NCBI GenBank assembly: GCA_001692895.1
Contig: KV748258.1
Location: forward strand, 1 to 64,000
From: Cenococcum geophilum 1.58
Taxonomy: Eukaryota; Ascomycota; Dothideomycetes; Gloniales; Gloniaceae
Direction: 5' to 3'
DNA length: 64,000 bases
Position numbers and translations under genes: made by a program. The notes below the pieces were generated by a model. That model did not search any database. It was given only the letters and a program-made list of their open reading frames with translations, and had not been told where the DNA came from. Position 1 is the first letter of the stretch. The number at the start of each line of letters is the position of its first letter. Positions 23,494-36,381 of this stretch are shown in pieces.

Positions 23494-23678
23494 TATTAGA
23501 TAATCTATATTCTCTATAGCGTAAAACGTGCACGGGTTACGTGCACAGGTCATATATATTGTAAATATCTTCGTCTAAGCCCAGGGACCCTAGGTTAATC
23601 AACGATCAAAATACAATCAAGATTATTAATTAATCAACCCATTTCATTAATATATAGCTCTATATAAACTATCTAACA
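23494..23678 (+). repeat. Copia-1 5' LTR (185 bp)
   Basis: Begins TATTAGATAATC, where the other copy has TATCAGATAATC, and ends TATCTAACA. Compared with the 3' LTR nearly all differences are transitions. It contains GTGCACGGGTTACGTGCAC near 23530. Confidence 0.88.
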
Positions 23679-23690
23679 GTTATAAGCCTA
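23679..23690 (+). promoter_or_regulatory. Copia-1 probable primer-binding site (GTTATAAGCC)
   Basis: Directly after the 5' LTR. The complement, GGCTTATAAC, looks like a tRNA anticodon loop. With one RIP change reversed it reads GGCTCATAAC, a CAU (Met) loop. Copia-type elements are known to prime from an internal tRNA-Met fragment. Copia-2 has the same ten bases at the same place. Confidence 0.5.
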
Positions 23691-23699
23691 GTCCGCCGA

Positions 23700-26600
23700 C
23701 ACAAGAAGCTATTTAGCTATTACTTAATTATTTAAAGAAATTCTATCTTATTATTAGACTCTAACACCTTATCGTCACAAAACAACCCTAATCGAAATCC
23801 TACCTCAATTGTCATAGGACGAGATTCTACAAGATTCTATAAGATTCCACGAGATTCCACCTCAATCGTTATAGGACGATCTTAATAATAAGGACGATCC
23901 TGACAATAAGGACGATCCTGACGACGAGGACGATCCTAATGATAAATTCCATCTCAATTCCTATCTGCTTATTAATTAAATAACTCTACTAAGGTCGAGG
24001 TTGTCTACCACAATCATCCTTAATAAGCCAGAAGACTAGGAATAATGGCTATAGCAACTTTAAGCCCTTATAGATTAGCAAATTTGGGCCCATATTAACC
24101 CAGCTACAGAAGCACCTTAAGAAGGTCTACTTAAAAAACCACCTCATCTAGAGGTTATAGATTTTAATAAAAATATAACCTTATATATATAGCTCTCGTC
24201 AAATTAATAGAAAGTATATAAGAATAGCAGATAATACTATAACTAGGATATAAAGTACTTCCTAAAATAGAAAGAGTATCTGTAATAGATACGTACCTAA
24301 ATTATAACTACAGTATCAATTTAGAAGAAGCTACTGCTTAACCCTTCCTTAATAGTTAAAGAATAGCTATTCTAATTAAAGAAGAACACAGAATCTACCT
24401 CGTCATTTATTAGGAAAAAGGTACAGTACTAATATATAGAAGCCCTTAAGGGGTTTAAATACTTATCAAAATTAAATTAGTAGTTAGATTAATGGGAACA
24501 CGTAATAGTACTAGGAGAGAAGTATAAGATCCCTTAAATATCTAATAAAATCTAGCTTTAAGATTTAGCAGAAGTTATTTAACCTTTTAGCGACGCCTAT
24601 TATATAAAGTATACTACTAAGTTAAATAACCCGCAAAAGTTAAAATCTTCTAAATACTGTAGAGTAGTAAAGGAGCTATAAGAAGGACTTAAAATACCCT
24701 TAAAGAAAGCTAATACTACTATAAGAGGGAGTACCTTTAATATAGATTTCACAGAGCAAGCTATTAAGGATCACTCTAATACTACTAAAGGTTTATAAAG
24801 AGGAAGAGCCTTAGCACGTAATAGACGCTTAAAGAGAGCTAAGATACTAGTAGATAAAAAGACGTCCTATAAGAAGCTAACGCCTAAGTGCTTAGCGTGC
24901 GGAATATAAGGATACTCCCTATAGGACTATTGGTGTTTATTTAAAGATAAGAGACCTATAGGAGTTATAATAAAAGATACGCGCATTAATAGGGCATTAA
25001 AGAAAGTAGAAAAGAATAAGAATCTTACTAACTAAGTTACAAAGATTAAACTTAAAGAACAGGAAGATGAGGCTTAATAATAATAGGATAAAAGCTAGGA
25101 GATAGTTAAGATTAAAAGAGAAGCTAATGCGATATTCCTAGAATTATATTACACTAGTTAACTCCATCCACTAAAGCTATTAACTATTCTTAACTTAGGA
25201 ACTACTCTCTATATCTTTAATAACCTTTCTTATTTCTATAACTTTAGGAAAGCTCTAAAATATAAATATGTTATCGCCAGTAGCTTAGAAGTGCCTATAC
25301 TAGGCTATAGCAACGTCACTATCTAAGTCACAAAACTAAACAAAAGTAAGGGAATCCTACGTCTTAAGGACGTTGCCTTTTATACGGACTTTAATACAAA
25401 CCTTATATCGTTCCGTCTACTTTAAAAATAAGGGTACTACTAGGACAATAAAGAAGACAATAATCTTCTAGTTTAAAAGGATAATATAATTCTATATTAA
25501 ATGGAAGAATGTTATAAATAATAGACTATTAAATACGCCTAACTAGAAAGTCTATTAGCGTTTAATATAAGCTAACTACTACGCTAATAGAAGCGCAGAG
25601 CATTATTAAAAGACGCTTGTTTAGATTTAAAAGGAGATATATATTTATAGTATCTGCGTCTAGGTTATTCAGGACCTATAAGCCTTTATTATTTAGGTCT
25701 TAACGCCTTAGGAGTTAAATTTTAAGGCCTAAAGACAACAGAATATTAATATTATAGTCTCGCTAAAATTAAGCGTTAGGTTTTAAGAAGGTTCTTAAAA
25801 CGGAATATTAATAAACCTTATCTTAACCTCTATATTAACTGGACTAACCTTAAGAAAGCGTATACTAGATTTATACGAGTTATATTTATCTATAACACCT
25901 TCTTAGAAAGAACCTTCCCGTATTTTATAATAACGCATAGCGAAGAAAAGGAGATACTATAAGTACTTAAAGATTTTATCTAATAGATTCGTCTAAGGTA
26001 TAACCTTAAAGTTAATACTATTAGATTAGATAATAAGCTAGGGAAAAGAAAAACCCTTAAATAGCTACGGACTTAAGGGATTATATTTAAGCCTTCGGCG
26101 CTATATACCTAAGCTTAAAACGGTACCGCCAAACACTTAGGGGGTGTAATTATTAAGAGAGTACGAGCAATAAGAATTGCAGCTAATTTACTACACGACC
26201 TATAGAATAAGATAGTTAACTATACAGTCTACCTTCGAGATTAAACGCGATGGGAAAGTAACGGTTAGATATTGCTATATAAGAGGTTCTATACCTTCCT
26301 AGCCAATAAGAGATTAAGAAAGCTATAACTAGCGCACCTAAAAGCCTACGGCTATAGGGCGTACGCGATAACGTTAGATGCCTAGCTAAAGAAGAAAAGG
26401 CTAAGCAAGCTAGATCTGTAAGCCTATATCGGCTACCTTATTAGCTATAACTCTACTAATATCTATAGAATCTGGATCCCATATAAAGGTATCGTTATCT
26501 CTACTAGGGACGTTATCTTTAATAAGAAGACGTTCTTTAACGGCAAGCAATTAGATATCTTAAAGGACCTATACACTAAGTTAGACACGCTAATTAAGAA

Positions 26601-28900
26601 GATTTAACTCCTTAATACCTTAACTAAGAATAAGGTCCTTCTAGAAAATAATAAAGAAATATTTAAACCGTTAATTTAAGAGGAAGACAATAACGATATT
26701 AATAAGCTAGTGCGAACCTTTAATAAGTTAGCAGATCTTAAGCTTGCAAGAGCTCTTAAAAATATATACTATATACCACCTCTAATAGAAGAAGACAAAG
26801 AATCTCCATATGCCTTTTACGTTAAGTATCCTATAAAGTTAGATATATAAGGTACTAATTAAAACGTCGCTTATTAAGCAGGAGATGCGTTTAATACTTA
26901 AGGGGTATCTAATAACTTAGTTAAAGACTTATTTAAGGAAGCTAGCGAAAATAGGTTTAAAGACTTTATTACTAAAAGAATTATGTTAGCCTATTACGGC
27001 GCCTTCTTAACAGGAAGGAAGTTTAACCTTAATAGTTAACTTAATAATAGCAAGCTGAAATTAGGTAGAATACGCGATATTAGATTATATAGGAAGAACC
27101 TACCTCCGCTACCCTAGTTAATTTAGGACCTTAATATATATCCTCTTTAAGATTAGTTCTAAGAGGCTTAATGAGCCCATCTTTAATCTTATTATTAAAT
27201 AAGGTTGTTTTAAGAAATAAATAAGAAGTACGTAAAGGGATAGTAGGTCCTTAGCTTAATATAGATGTTTATCTATAAGACGGACAAGTATAGATTTCTC
27301 CAAAAATATAAGGCACGCTTAATAGTCTGCGGAAATTAACAGGCCCTAGGAGACCTACCTATAAGAGCTACTATATTAGCTAGTACGACCTTCTAAACCC
27401 TTATGGCGATTACTATAAAATTCGACCTAGAGACGATATAGATAGATATAGTTAATGCGTTTATCTATTGCGATCTTGATAAGGTCGTCTATATAAAGCT
27501 ACCGCTAGGGTTTAATAAAGGAAAGACAGACAAAGTACTGCGCTTAAGAAAAGCCCTATACGGACTATAATAATCACCACTATTATAGCAGAAGAATCTT
27601 ACGAGCTTATTAAACAAATTAGGTTTTAAAGAAGTACCCTAAGAGCTATATGTTATGCTAAAAGGTAAAATAGTTATCTTCTTCTATATTAACGATATTA
27701 TCTTCTACTACTAAAAGATAGATAAGAAGAAAGCTTAAGAAGCAATTAAGGAGCTAAGCAAGGAATACTAGATAATTACCCTTAGCGAGCTAAAATAGTT
27801 CCTAAAAATCCACGTGCTATATAATTATAGCTAAAGGCTCCTATAGCTATCCTAGGAAGCCTATATTAAAAAGATAACTAACTAGTATAAAATAGATCTT
27901 AGAGGGCGTTTTCTAGACACTCCTATGGCAGAATTAGAACTCCTCCCTACTAATTACCATATAATCCGTCTAATGCGTCTATCCCCTAATACAAACCTAT
28001 TAGTCCATCCTATATCCCTACTAGCTCCTATAATGCTATATTAGAGAAAACTGGGTTTAGTACTCTATATAGCTACTATAACGCGTCTGGATATTGCCTT
28101 TACAGTATTACAGCTAGTAAGGTTTAATTAGGACCTAAGCTAAAAGCACTATTAAGCGGTAGATAGAGTTATCTAGTACCTATATAGCATAAGGAGCAGA
28201 GTAATCTACTATAGAGGAGATAAGGAAGAAACAAACGGTAGAGGGAGAGATAAAGAAATACGCGACTAAGGACGAGATAATAAAGACGGTAGAAGTAAAG
28301 CGTAATTATTTATCTATGCTAGCAACGCATTATTTACGGACAACTCTATTAATAGAAAGAGCTTATAAGGATATATTATAAAGCTATTTAGGGGGCCGAT
28401 TGCCTAGAGAGCAAATAAGTAGGGTATGGTTATAACGTTAAGCACAAAAGCTAAGCTATTAGCCCTATTACAAACAGTAAAGAAAGCTATCTTTATTAGT
28501 AGGCTGCTTAAAACAATAACGTTAAGGCTAAATAAGCCCTTAATTATTAACTGTAATAACACTTAGACACTCTAACTAATTATAAAAGATATAGTAAAGC
28601 TAATTACAAAGCTCTAATATGTTAATATCTATTAATACTAGTTGCGTTAAGAATACGTAATAAGACAAGTGCTATTTTAATAGAAAGTAACGAAGGAGAT
28701 AATTGCTAATAGATTTACGAAGGCCCTGCCTAAGTAGAGGTTTAAGAGCTTCGTTAATATAATCGGAATAATAGATATTAAGGAGTGGCTAAATAAGGAG
28801 AAGTAATTGGAGGACTTAAGGGAGAATATTAGAGCGAGACGGAAGGATTTAGATAAGATTATAGTTCAATTAACGCACTAACAGACATAAGAAGGTGGTT
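23700..28900 (+). pseudogene. Copia-1 gag-pol (degenerate, one frame)
   Basis: Landmarks share one frame. The knuckle at 24889-24930 reads C-x2-C-x4-(H to Y)-x4-(C to Y). The protease region at 25186-25206 reads LNLGTT, with the catalytic Asp codon now Asn at 25192. The integrase C-terminal half has QAQNGTA near 26110 and basic helices after it. The RT has FDLETIxIDIVNAF near 27420-27460 and the catalytic box YIND near 27685-27696. RNase H/tail ends near 28720. Gag to RNase H in one frame of about 1700 codons is normal for Copia. Stops are TAA/TAG at glutamine-like positions. Confidence 0.85.
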
Positions 28901-28936
28901 AGCTTCGTCCTTGACCAGGTTAAAGCTAAGGGGGTA

Positions 28937-29121
28937 TATCAGATAATCTATATTCTCTGTGGCGTAGGACGTGCACGGGTCACGTGCACGGGTCACGTAT
29001 ATTATAAATATCTTCGTCTAAGCCCAGGGACCCTAGGTCAATCAACGATTAAAACACGATCAAGATCATCAATTAATCAACCCATTTTATCAATAAATAG
29101 CTCTATATGAACTATCTGACA
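28937..29121 (+). repeat. Copia-1 3' LTR (185 bp)
   Basis: Preceded by a short purine stretch, GCTAAGGGGG, near 28925-28934, the likely polypurine tract. It is less mutated than the 5' LTR: it retains CACGGGTCACGTGCACGGGT. A 71-codon open frame across it (28895-29110) is not a gene. Confidence 0.88.
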
Positions 29122-29126
29122 CTAAT

Positions 29127-29690
29127 AACACCTCTTACTACTGTTAAGAATATAGAGCTGCCGACACCGGTCTAAAATCTTTAAAAGAGTATTCTAAAAT
29201 AGCTTTTAGTTATTGCGTAGTAGATCTAAGAGCTTATAAACACGACTCTAGCTCCTAGAAGCAGAGAATATCATCTATTAATTTTACTAAAAGGCGCAAA
29301 GACTATAGGCGCAATTGCAAACCTAATATAATAGGTTATTATACTAAGAAGTATCTTAACTTCTAAAACGTGCTATTTTTTAGCCATGGCTTAGGTTAAA
29401 GGCGAGTAAGAGCTGACCATATAAGAAGTAATAGTATGCGTAATATACGAGAGCTATAATATAAAGCCTTTATGGGCTTTGGACCATTTAAATAGACTAG
29501 TATAAGGTACTAGATAGAGAGGCGGCTCTATCTCCGGACTGGGTAGCGAAGGTATATAAGTATTAAATATTAAGAAGCGGTAGGTTATAAAAGATTGGTA
29601 GACTGGCAAGGAAACTATATTTAAGGCTGGCTTATCTATCTTTATTTAATACTCCTACGCTAAAGAAAAAGTAAATATATATAAGCTGTA
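29127..29690 (+). pseudogene. Decayed ORF segment D (3' part), after Copia-1
   Basis: The frame that continues segment C across the Copia-1 target site has only three stops in the first 100 codons, against about ten in each of the other two forward frames, so coding origin is well supported here. It reads basic sequence such as SIRY, RRLYLRTG and VDWQGNYI and ends at a TAA near 29665. The family is not recognised. Together with segments A-C it may be the remains of one gene disrupted by three retroelements. Confidence 0.45.
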
Positions 29691-30165
29691 AGAGGTATAA
29701 TTACGTTCTAACTTATTTAGATTAGTGTAATATAAAATTCCTATTTATACGCTTGTAAAGGTAGTGTAATACACTTAAAAATAAGATATATAGTAGTTGC
29801 TTAGAGAAGTTTCCCTTAGAATTAAGGTAGCCTACTAGCTTAAAAGCAGATAAAGATAAGATTATATTACAATTTAGCAACCTTAACTATCGTCGTCCGT
29901 TAGTTAAGTTGTTAGCTCAACAACGGTATTATTTACATTAAGTCTAGCACGGAAATCTCTACAAAAAGTGGAAGTAAATGCAATACATTAGAATAATTTA
30001 ACGTGCGACAAAGCCGACAATCGCACTTTTAAGAAGCCCCTTACGGCAAAAGAGTGCTAGTATCTAAGTTGGATACCTTATTTATAGAAATCTTGCTTAT
30101 TAACAAGCTCTTAGGCAGTCCGAAAAAGTCTAAAAGATATAAATCCTACTTAGGAAACCTATTAG
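29691..30165. other. AT-rich stretch, nothing recognised
   Basis: RIP-type sequence with stops in all frames and no repeat structure that I can see. Confidence 0.4.
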
Positions 30166-30167
30166 TG

Positions 30168-30258
30168 TAAAACTAGGGTGTAGAACTAGGTATAGAACTA
30201 GGGTATAAAACTAGGGTATAGAACTAGGGTGCAGAACTAGGGTATAGAGGTAGGGATT
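30168..30258 (+). repeat. Minisatellite, unit 13 bp (TAGAACTAGGGTG)
   Basis: About six units with small changes (TATAGAACTAGGG, TATAAAACTAGGG). It is not the TTAGGG telomere repeat, although it contains TAGGG. Confidence 0.8.
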
Positions 30259-30711
30259 AATAGGTAGGGAATAGGCCCTACCAGTTTGTTATCTGTTGTT
30301 AGCAAAATATAAGCGAAAAAGCTTAATTTAACGACCCTATACTATAGAAAATACCGAGCCGATTTAATATCCAAACGTCTCTACATTATAATAGCGGCCT
30401 ATTAAAGTCCTACTAACTAACTGTGCTAAGTAATTATTAGTATAGGGTGCTTAACTGCTCTACAGGGCTATAAGACTTTAGCGGTCAGTCTACCGCTCTA
30501 AAATATTCTGTTACCTAGGGGGATTTACGTTTTAAGATATAAAATAGTTTTAGTATAAAGTGTAAATGAATTTTTTACTAAGCGTAAAATATATAAACCT
30601 TACTAAGCCATCCCAAAATCATTCTGTTAATTCAATTTTGTACCACTATTATATCTTCCTTCCTAATATTTGCTGCGTCCTTATATTTTCTATACTTAAA
30701 AGGGCGCTCGC

Positions 30712-31262
30712 GCTACTATTTAGTCTCCAACCTTAATTGTTTCCTAAATCCTAAAGACTATTTAGAAGAAGGAGTTAAATAGGTTAAAACTACCTCCTAA
30801 TGCTTAAATATACTAATAATCTTCCTAAATTCCTCGACCTTCTACTCGGCAGAATTTATATAGTTAATTATAATATTCATTACTGTCTAATATCCCTATA
30901 TTAATACGTCTACTCCCTCCTATAGCTCGTTAATCCTTTACTTAGTAAGACTTTTACAAGCTACCCTTACGTAAATTACTACCTAATATCTCTGTATTAA
31001 ATCTCCCCTTTCCTTCTTTAGCTTATTAATCCTCTTCCTAGCCAAATTATCCCTATTGGTTATAACCTGGATTTGTTTTACTATCTCCGCCCTTTCCCTC
31101 TTAAGGTCCCTAATCCTGTCTTTATTCTTAGTATTACGACGCTTAGATTCTTTAAAGGCCGACTTATAATTAGAAAGCGTCTTTTAGGATTCCTTAAGCT
31201 CCTTATATAGCGAGACGCATTTAGTTATCATTTTATACAACTCCGTAATATTCCTTTTATAT
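30712..31262 (-). pseudogene. RIP-degraded ORF for a coiled-coil protein
   Basis: Read on the minus strand, one frame gives a long charged helix-forming sequence: YKELKES, then about 75 codons without a stop (from KTLSNYKSAFKES to RGDLIQRY), rich in Lys/Arg/Glu with a heptad-like pattern such as RDLKRERAEIVKQIQ. About a dozen TAG/TAA follow at glutamine-like positions, and no TGA. An ATG lies at 31231-31229. This is clearly former coding sequence. Coiled coil is the only property visible; the family is not recognised. Confidence 0.5.
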
Positions 31263-33300
31263 TAGACGTGTAGTTCTTTATAAGCGTTAAAACACCTTTA
31301 TTAAACTTATTATTTCTATTTAAGGTCCTATAGAGCAGAAGAGGTAACAAACTATATCTTAAACAATTTTTAATGAGATATTTTAATAAATTCACCTACT
31401 ATTAGGAGTTGCTTATTTATGGCGTTAAGCTCTTAGTTGCTAAGTAGCTAAGGTTACGCCCTAGCACCATTACGAGAATTGAAAGATAATATTTAACCGC
31501 TAGTATTAATGCGTTCGGGGCGGTTAGCTTAAGAGTGTTAATAGGAGCGCTTTTAGAGGATTATGTATGCCTATACTTACCTAGACAGTCTTTTTATAAG
31601 CCTTCTCTACCCCTAGTCTCGTGTATTAAACATATTAAGACGCCATGTTATAATTTAGTAATTATTCTTATCGTAGAGATTGAATGGTTTTTATATTCTC
31701 TGCCTGTGTTGTTGCTTTATAGGTGTTTAGCTTTTGGTCCTTAAAATAGTAGAGGGGATATATAATTAAATAGAATTGTTTAGCAAATTAGCGAGCCGAA
31801 AATGCTCTTAAAGTATCTTAAATTATCCTTAAGCCGCGCTTAGACATTTTAATATATAGAGGCTATTTTCTTAGATTAGTGTCTTTAGTTACGCGTGGGG
31901 CGAATATAGACGACTCTATAGCTTAGCGTTGATCGTAGCTATTTACTACTAGGTATCCTAACTAGGACCTTAAAATACTACAATTAGCGTCCTAAATAAG
32001 GAATAAATAAAATATTTTAAAAATATCCTAGCGTCCTTCTAAGACTGTTTTTAGATACCGCTTCTAAACGCCTTAGGGTAACAACCCTGCTAACTCCTAG
32101 CATTAGACGTGACCGTTTTTAGCTCCCTAGAAGAGAATTAGGCTCCTAGCCTTTACAATAGTTCTTTAAAAGTAGGATTTATATACTATATGCTAATACT
32201 AAGGTATAAGTTACTACACTATTATCTTTAATACCGTCTCTAAGTTTAACAATGTCTAATATATAGGTGCTTTATCTTTAGTATCTAGTTACTAAAAAGC
32301 TGCGCTAAAATAAACAATCTCCACAAAAGCTTGTTGCATACTAAAATTTACGGTATTATCTTTAACCGCTAGTAGTAGAGGCTAATAATAAGATATCCGG
32401 GAGCCAGGGTGCGTTATGTTAGGCTATAGAAGAAATAGTAAGCTAGCTTAGGGGCGAAAGCTAGGGAAAGATACGGGATTTAGAGTAGGAAATTAGCATA
32501 AGATGGAATACTAAATGACTTGTATGTTTAAACCTAATAGAAGGGTTAGTATAAGCGGATCGACCGTAATGATAGGGGGAATAAGACTTCTATACTAAGA
32601 TCGAGCTAGTTAATATTAAGAAATTAAGGCCTATTATTCCGTAAATAGTTATAAACTAGTTTATGTTAAAGCATCTAATTAACTTCCACTATCTAGGCAT
32701 AAAATATTCTGCTAAGCATAGTGAGATTAATCTAAGCCACTATACTCCGTCACTTCTATTTATAGTAAAAAACGACTTATACTTAAAAGGACCAGAAGAA
32801 TTAAATTATAGGTTATCTATTATATTTTAGAATTCTTAAGATGGACTATTAAAACGCTTAATAGTATTTAAACTAAACCGCAGTTTAGAAGTCGGAACTA
32901 AATCCTCTCCTTTTAAGAAACTTCCTAGACTAGAAAGCTTAGAATGTTTTCTTATATATTCCTAATTACCAAATTTCTTAAATGTTCCCTCATCCCAGTT
33001 ATAATTTGGTTTTAATGGAAAACGCTTTAAAAGGCTATACATGGCTAGTATAAGGTAGTGAACTTAACTATACTATAACAGATTTAGGAGAGCCGCTATA
33101 GGTATAGATAGGTGCTTAGTTATAAAGCGCTGTAGCTAATTATATAACTAATAATTAAGGCTTAAGACAAGTTGGTCCAAGCTTTAAAGATAGATTTACT
33201 TTACTTAAGGATAGAATTGGCGGGCTTAAAGTGGTTATTTAGGACCTTTAAAATAAGTAAGTGCCCTCCTTATATAAAGACCTGTAAACTATTGCTAATA
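31263..33300. other. AT-rich stretch without a supportable gene
   Basis: Mostly RIP-type sequence. A 69-codon plus-strand open frame at 31535-31744 has no motif and no context. Short coding-like patches occur, for example around 32450-32650, but I cannot follow a frame. Confidence 0.35.
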
Positions 33301-33306
33301 AAATAC

Positions 33307-33662
33307 TGCTAGGTTATAAGAGAAGATAAGGTAATATACACCCCCTTATATTTGGGACGATATTAACCCTAAAGATAGATTTTTTGCGGATATAGAGGCC
33401 TATATAAAAAAACTAGTGGCATAGACGAAGGAATTCAAAGATGCTGTAGATAGCCTAGTGGCGGATTTGAAGAAGGCCGTTAAGTTAGTAGTATTAAAAT
33501 AGGCTGTATTCTAAGTGCTTCGGATCTAGGCGGCTATATTATAAGAGATAATTATTAAATTTAGTAAGCTTGTATTATTTATATTAGGTTATAGCTAGGG
33601 GCAAGGAATTAACGATTTTCAATTCTTTAAATTAGAGTATATACCTAGTTTAAATTAAATCT
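33307..33662 (+). pseudogene. RIP-degraded ORF fragment, helical
   Basis: A frame reads YTPPYIWDDINPKDRFFADI and then a charged helical stretch around VDSLVADLKKAVKLVVL, interrupted by about six TAG/TAA, ending at a TAA near 33660. No family recognised. Confidence 0.4.
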
Positions 33663-34681
33663 AGCCCGCTAGATAAGTCCTAGGAGTTATATTAAGATGC
33701 TTATATATTCCCCAAAATACAAGCCAGGCTTTATTCGCCTTTATCTCCTTAAGACAACATTTCTCGAGTGCCTTCTACATTAGTATTACAGCAGTATATA
33801 TCTCTTATAGTAGATTTATTATATAGGTAGAATCTTGCCGATATCTTATAATATGGAATTCCAGCTATAAATTCTCTGTATTAATTCTCTCCAGCGTCTC
33901 TAGCTACTATCGCCTTTAAAATTCGTTGACTTTCTTAAGTAGATTATTAATAGAGAAGTCTACTATGTCTTACGAAGGAAATTGCGAGTTTGGAGTTGGG
34001 GCAGCTTCTTGGTCAGAGGTGGCATCTATATTATATATTTTTAGCAAAGTAAGACTATAATCGTAGGGCGTCTTACACTATATAAGCAAAGATCCCAAGT
34101 ATTTAAATTTGCTGCTATTCTTGCACTAAAACAGGATCCCTAAAGCCTATTTGGGCTCCATCTAAATATAGTTTCCTATTAATTATTAACCGCTTATTTA
34201 GCCTAGGGCTTCCCATTTAGGTATATAAAGACACTTTTAATTTCTTTTATTAAGATTTCTAGATCCGAATCTACCCCCTTATCTTAATTTCTTAAAATCA
34301 CTAATTTTAAAGATTAAATTAATTAAGATAATTTTCAGATTCACCTTTATATCGAAAAAAGGTAAGGGGGAACTTTGCTGTAAAAAGACTACTAAATTTA
34401 CTCTAATATTAATAAAGGGAATAAGAGGCTAGCGTAGAAAGGAGGCAAGGAAAGGGAGAGATGGTTCTCTTTTATTTATAACATATTAGTCTAAATGCTT
34501 TAGTACTACTGCTATTAAAATAGCTACTATTATATATTTATTTAGACTAGAGGAACCTCTAATACAAATTAAATTAGGGGGGGGGGTTTAGAAGTAGAGG
34601 GTGATTTTTCTAGCACTGTAGGGGAGAAGGATCTTTAACTAAAATAGATTTCGTTAACGTATTTGTTATAAACTATTATTA
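33663..34681. other. AT-rich stretch, possible minus-strand coding remains
   Basis: The minus strand between 33700 and 33920 reads coding-like pieces (EFIAGIPYYKISARFYLYNK) with few stops, but no domain. The rest shows nothing. A G(10) run lies at 34577-34586. Confidence 0.3.
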
Positions 34682-34980
34682 ATATCCATCCCTACGTGCC
34701 GAAAAGACCCTATTATTTAAGGGTTTTAAATTTCGCCTTTCCAAGTATATAAAGTTATAGTTATTGTGCTATTATTCTTTAGCTATTTCTCTATAAGGAT
34801 TCGATTTGCAGTAAGAAAATACTATAGTTTTAGTTATACTATTGATCGTCCCGTTAACGGCGTCGAAAGCCGTTTTAGTTACTACCCCTTACTCTACCTT
34901 AAATATCGGCCTATATTTAAATTTCGGGACCATAACCTAAAGCTTCTATTAAGAAAGAATAATGCCTTAAAGCTTTAAAG
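34682..34980 (+). repeat. RIP-mutated copy of a TIR-ended repeat family
   Basis: It aligns by eye with 43905-44220 over about 300 bp, starting at ATATCCATCCCTACGTGCCG here and ACGTCCATCCCTACGTGCCG there, and continuing through GTTATAGTTATTGTGCTATT. Differences are largely C to T and G to A. A TA dinucleotide precedes both starts. The 70-codon open frame at 34766-34978 is not conserved in the other copy and is not called. Confidence 0.65.
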
Positions 34981-35055
34981 ATATAAAGTAAAAGAAAATC
35001 TAGTACTAATATATGCGTAGAATAATAAGTTCTTTCTATTAAATATCTTAACTAC

Positions 35056-36381
35056 TTACCGGTATAAGCACCCATCCCTATATTGCCAGTCTCCGCCTAA
35101 ATGCGGCGGAAAGTCCCTGCGAGTAGACCGTAATAGATTAAATAGGTTATTGTCTATTTTGCATTAAATAAAGTCCTTAATTGCTTCGTCGCTAAGTACT
35201 CTGCGGCCATATTCCGTTAATCCAGACTTGATCTCTATAACTCTTCTAGTGTTAAAAGCTCCCCTTATATATACCGAGCTTAAGGTTAAAAGCTTCTTTA
35301 TCCTAATAAAGACAGTTTCCTAGGAGCCTGTTTTAAGCTTAAGCTCTTAGAAACTGATTATTTTTAGGCTAGTAGCATATTTGCTAAGGAAGTCAATTAA
35401 GTAAAATGAATCTTTAATTAGTGCTAAGTCCAATCTAAGAATCCGTAAGTGAGATAGTTTAAGAGACTTTAGGAAATTTGACGTAAGAGCTTACTCGCCT
35501 TAATAATTAAATTGGAACCATAACTCTTCGAGTAATTATGCCGATTAGATGAATGTTAATAGCCTATTATAATTTGAACTAACTTTTAATAGTAATCTAA
35601 TTCTTAGTTGCCTTAATCTCCGGAAAGCTTATTAATATAATCCACGTCTTATAATAGTAAATCCTTATATTATACTGGTTATAGGAGGTTAATATAAACG
35701 GTTAAGTTTGTATTAAAAGCTCACATCTTCAAAACGTTTATTATCTTCAATATGTCTAAGTTAAAGAACTTTAATGCTAATTTGTGAGTCGGAAATAGCG
35801 CTTGTGATAGCCTCAAAAAGCCTTTATCTAAGTGGAGAACATATAAAGATTGCGCGACGATAAGGATCTAATATTTGAAATATATCTCTATATCGATTAC
35901 TAAAATCCTATATAATATTAACAGCGCAAAGCCTTTTAAGCGAAGGTATTGCTTTATTTAAAACACCTATATCTAGGCCACGGGCATATAGGCGAGTTTG
36001 TTGTCAATTATAAGGTAAATACTATAATTTATATATCTTGTTAATCTAATACATATTAAAGTGGCCTTAATCAAAATATTAGTTAACGTCTTTAGTTGTA
36101 ATTATATTAAAAGCTTGAAAGTAATAAGATAAACGTTAAACGCTATTAGCTGCTAAGGATTATAACAATATTAAGAGCCTCTTATATCCTTTTATATTAT
36201 TGATAAAAGTAATATACTTAAATAAAAGATGTTTCCCAATTGTCGCTAGCCTTTTATATACAAGACGACTTACTAGAAGGTCGTTCTTATTACTATAAAT
36301 ATTAAAATTATTGTCGACATAATAGAGGAAACCGAATATCTTTAGTAAAATCTCGTCTAGTAAATGAAGTATTGTAGCCAT
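35056..36381 (-). pseudogene. RIP-inactivated F-box / LRR-like protein gene
   Basis: From ATG 36381-36379 one frame of 442 codons runs to TAA 35058-35056 without any indel, broken only by about 21 TAA/TAG. The N-terminus, LLDEILLKIFGFLYYVDNN followed by LVSRLVYKRLATIG, is a canonical F-box of the fungal type (LPxEIL-x-I-x-L, then a second helix with VCKR/RLA). The remainder contains LRR-like pieces, for example SLKLSHLRILRLDLALI. F-box proteins bind Skp1 in SCF ubiquitin ligases and choose substrates through the C-terminal part. First-exon stops mean this copy is dead. No intron is needed to explain the frame. The F-box call is firm; LRR is likely. Confidence 0.7.

Larger units (their letters stand above)
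23494..29121 (+). mobile_element. Copia-1: full-length RIP-degraded Ty1/Copia element
   Basis: LTRs of 185 bp at 23494-23678 and 28937-29121 share AGATAATCTATATTCTCT near their starts and end ATCTAACA/ATCTGACA. The TSD is CTAAC at 23489-23493 and CTAAT at 29122-29126, one C/T change apart. A single gag-pol frame carries zinc knuckle, protease, integrase, RT and RNase H in Copia order (integrase before RT). All domains contain RIP-type stops. Confidence 0.9.

Noticed and set aside
30168..30258. TAGGG-containing array as telomere repeat
   Set aside because: The unit is 13 bp (TAGAACTAGGGTG), not TTAGGG.
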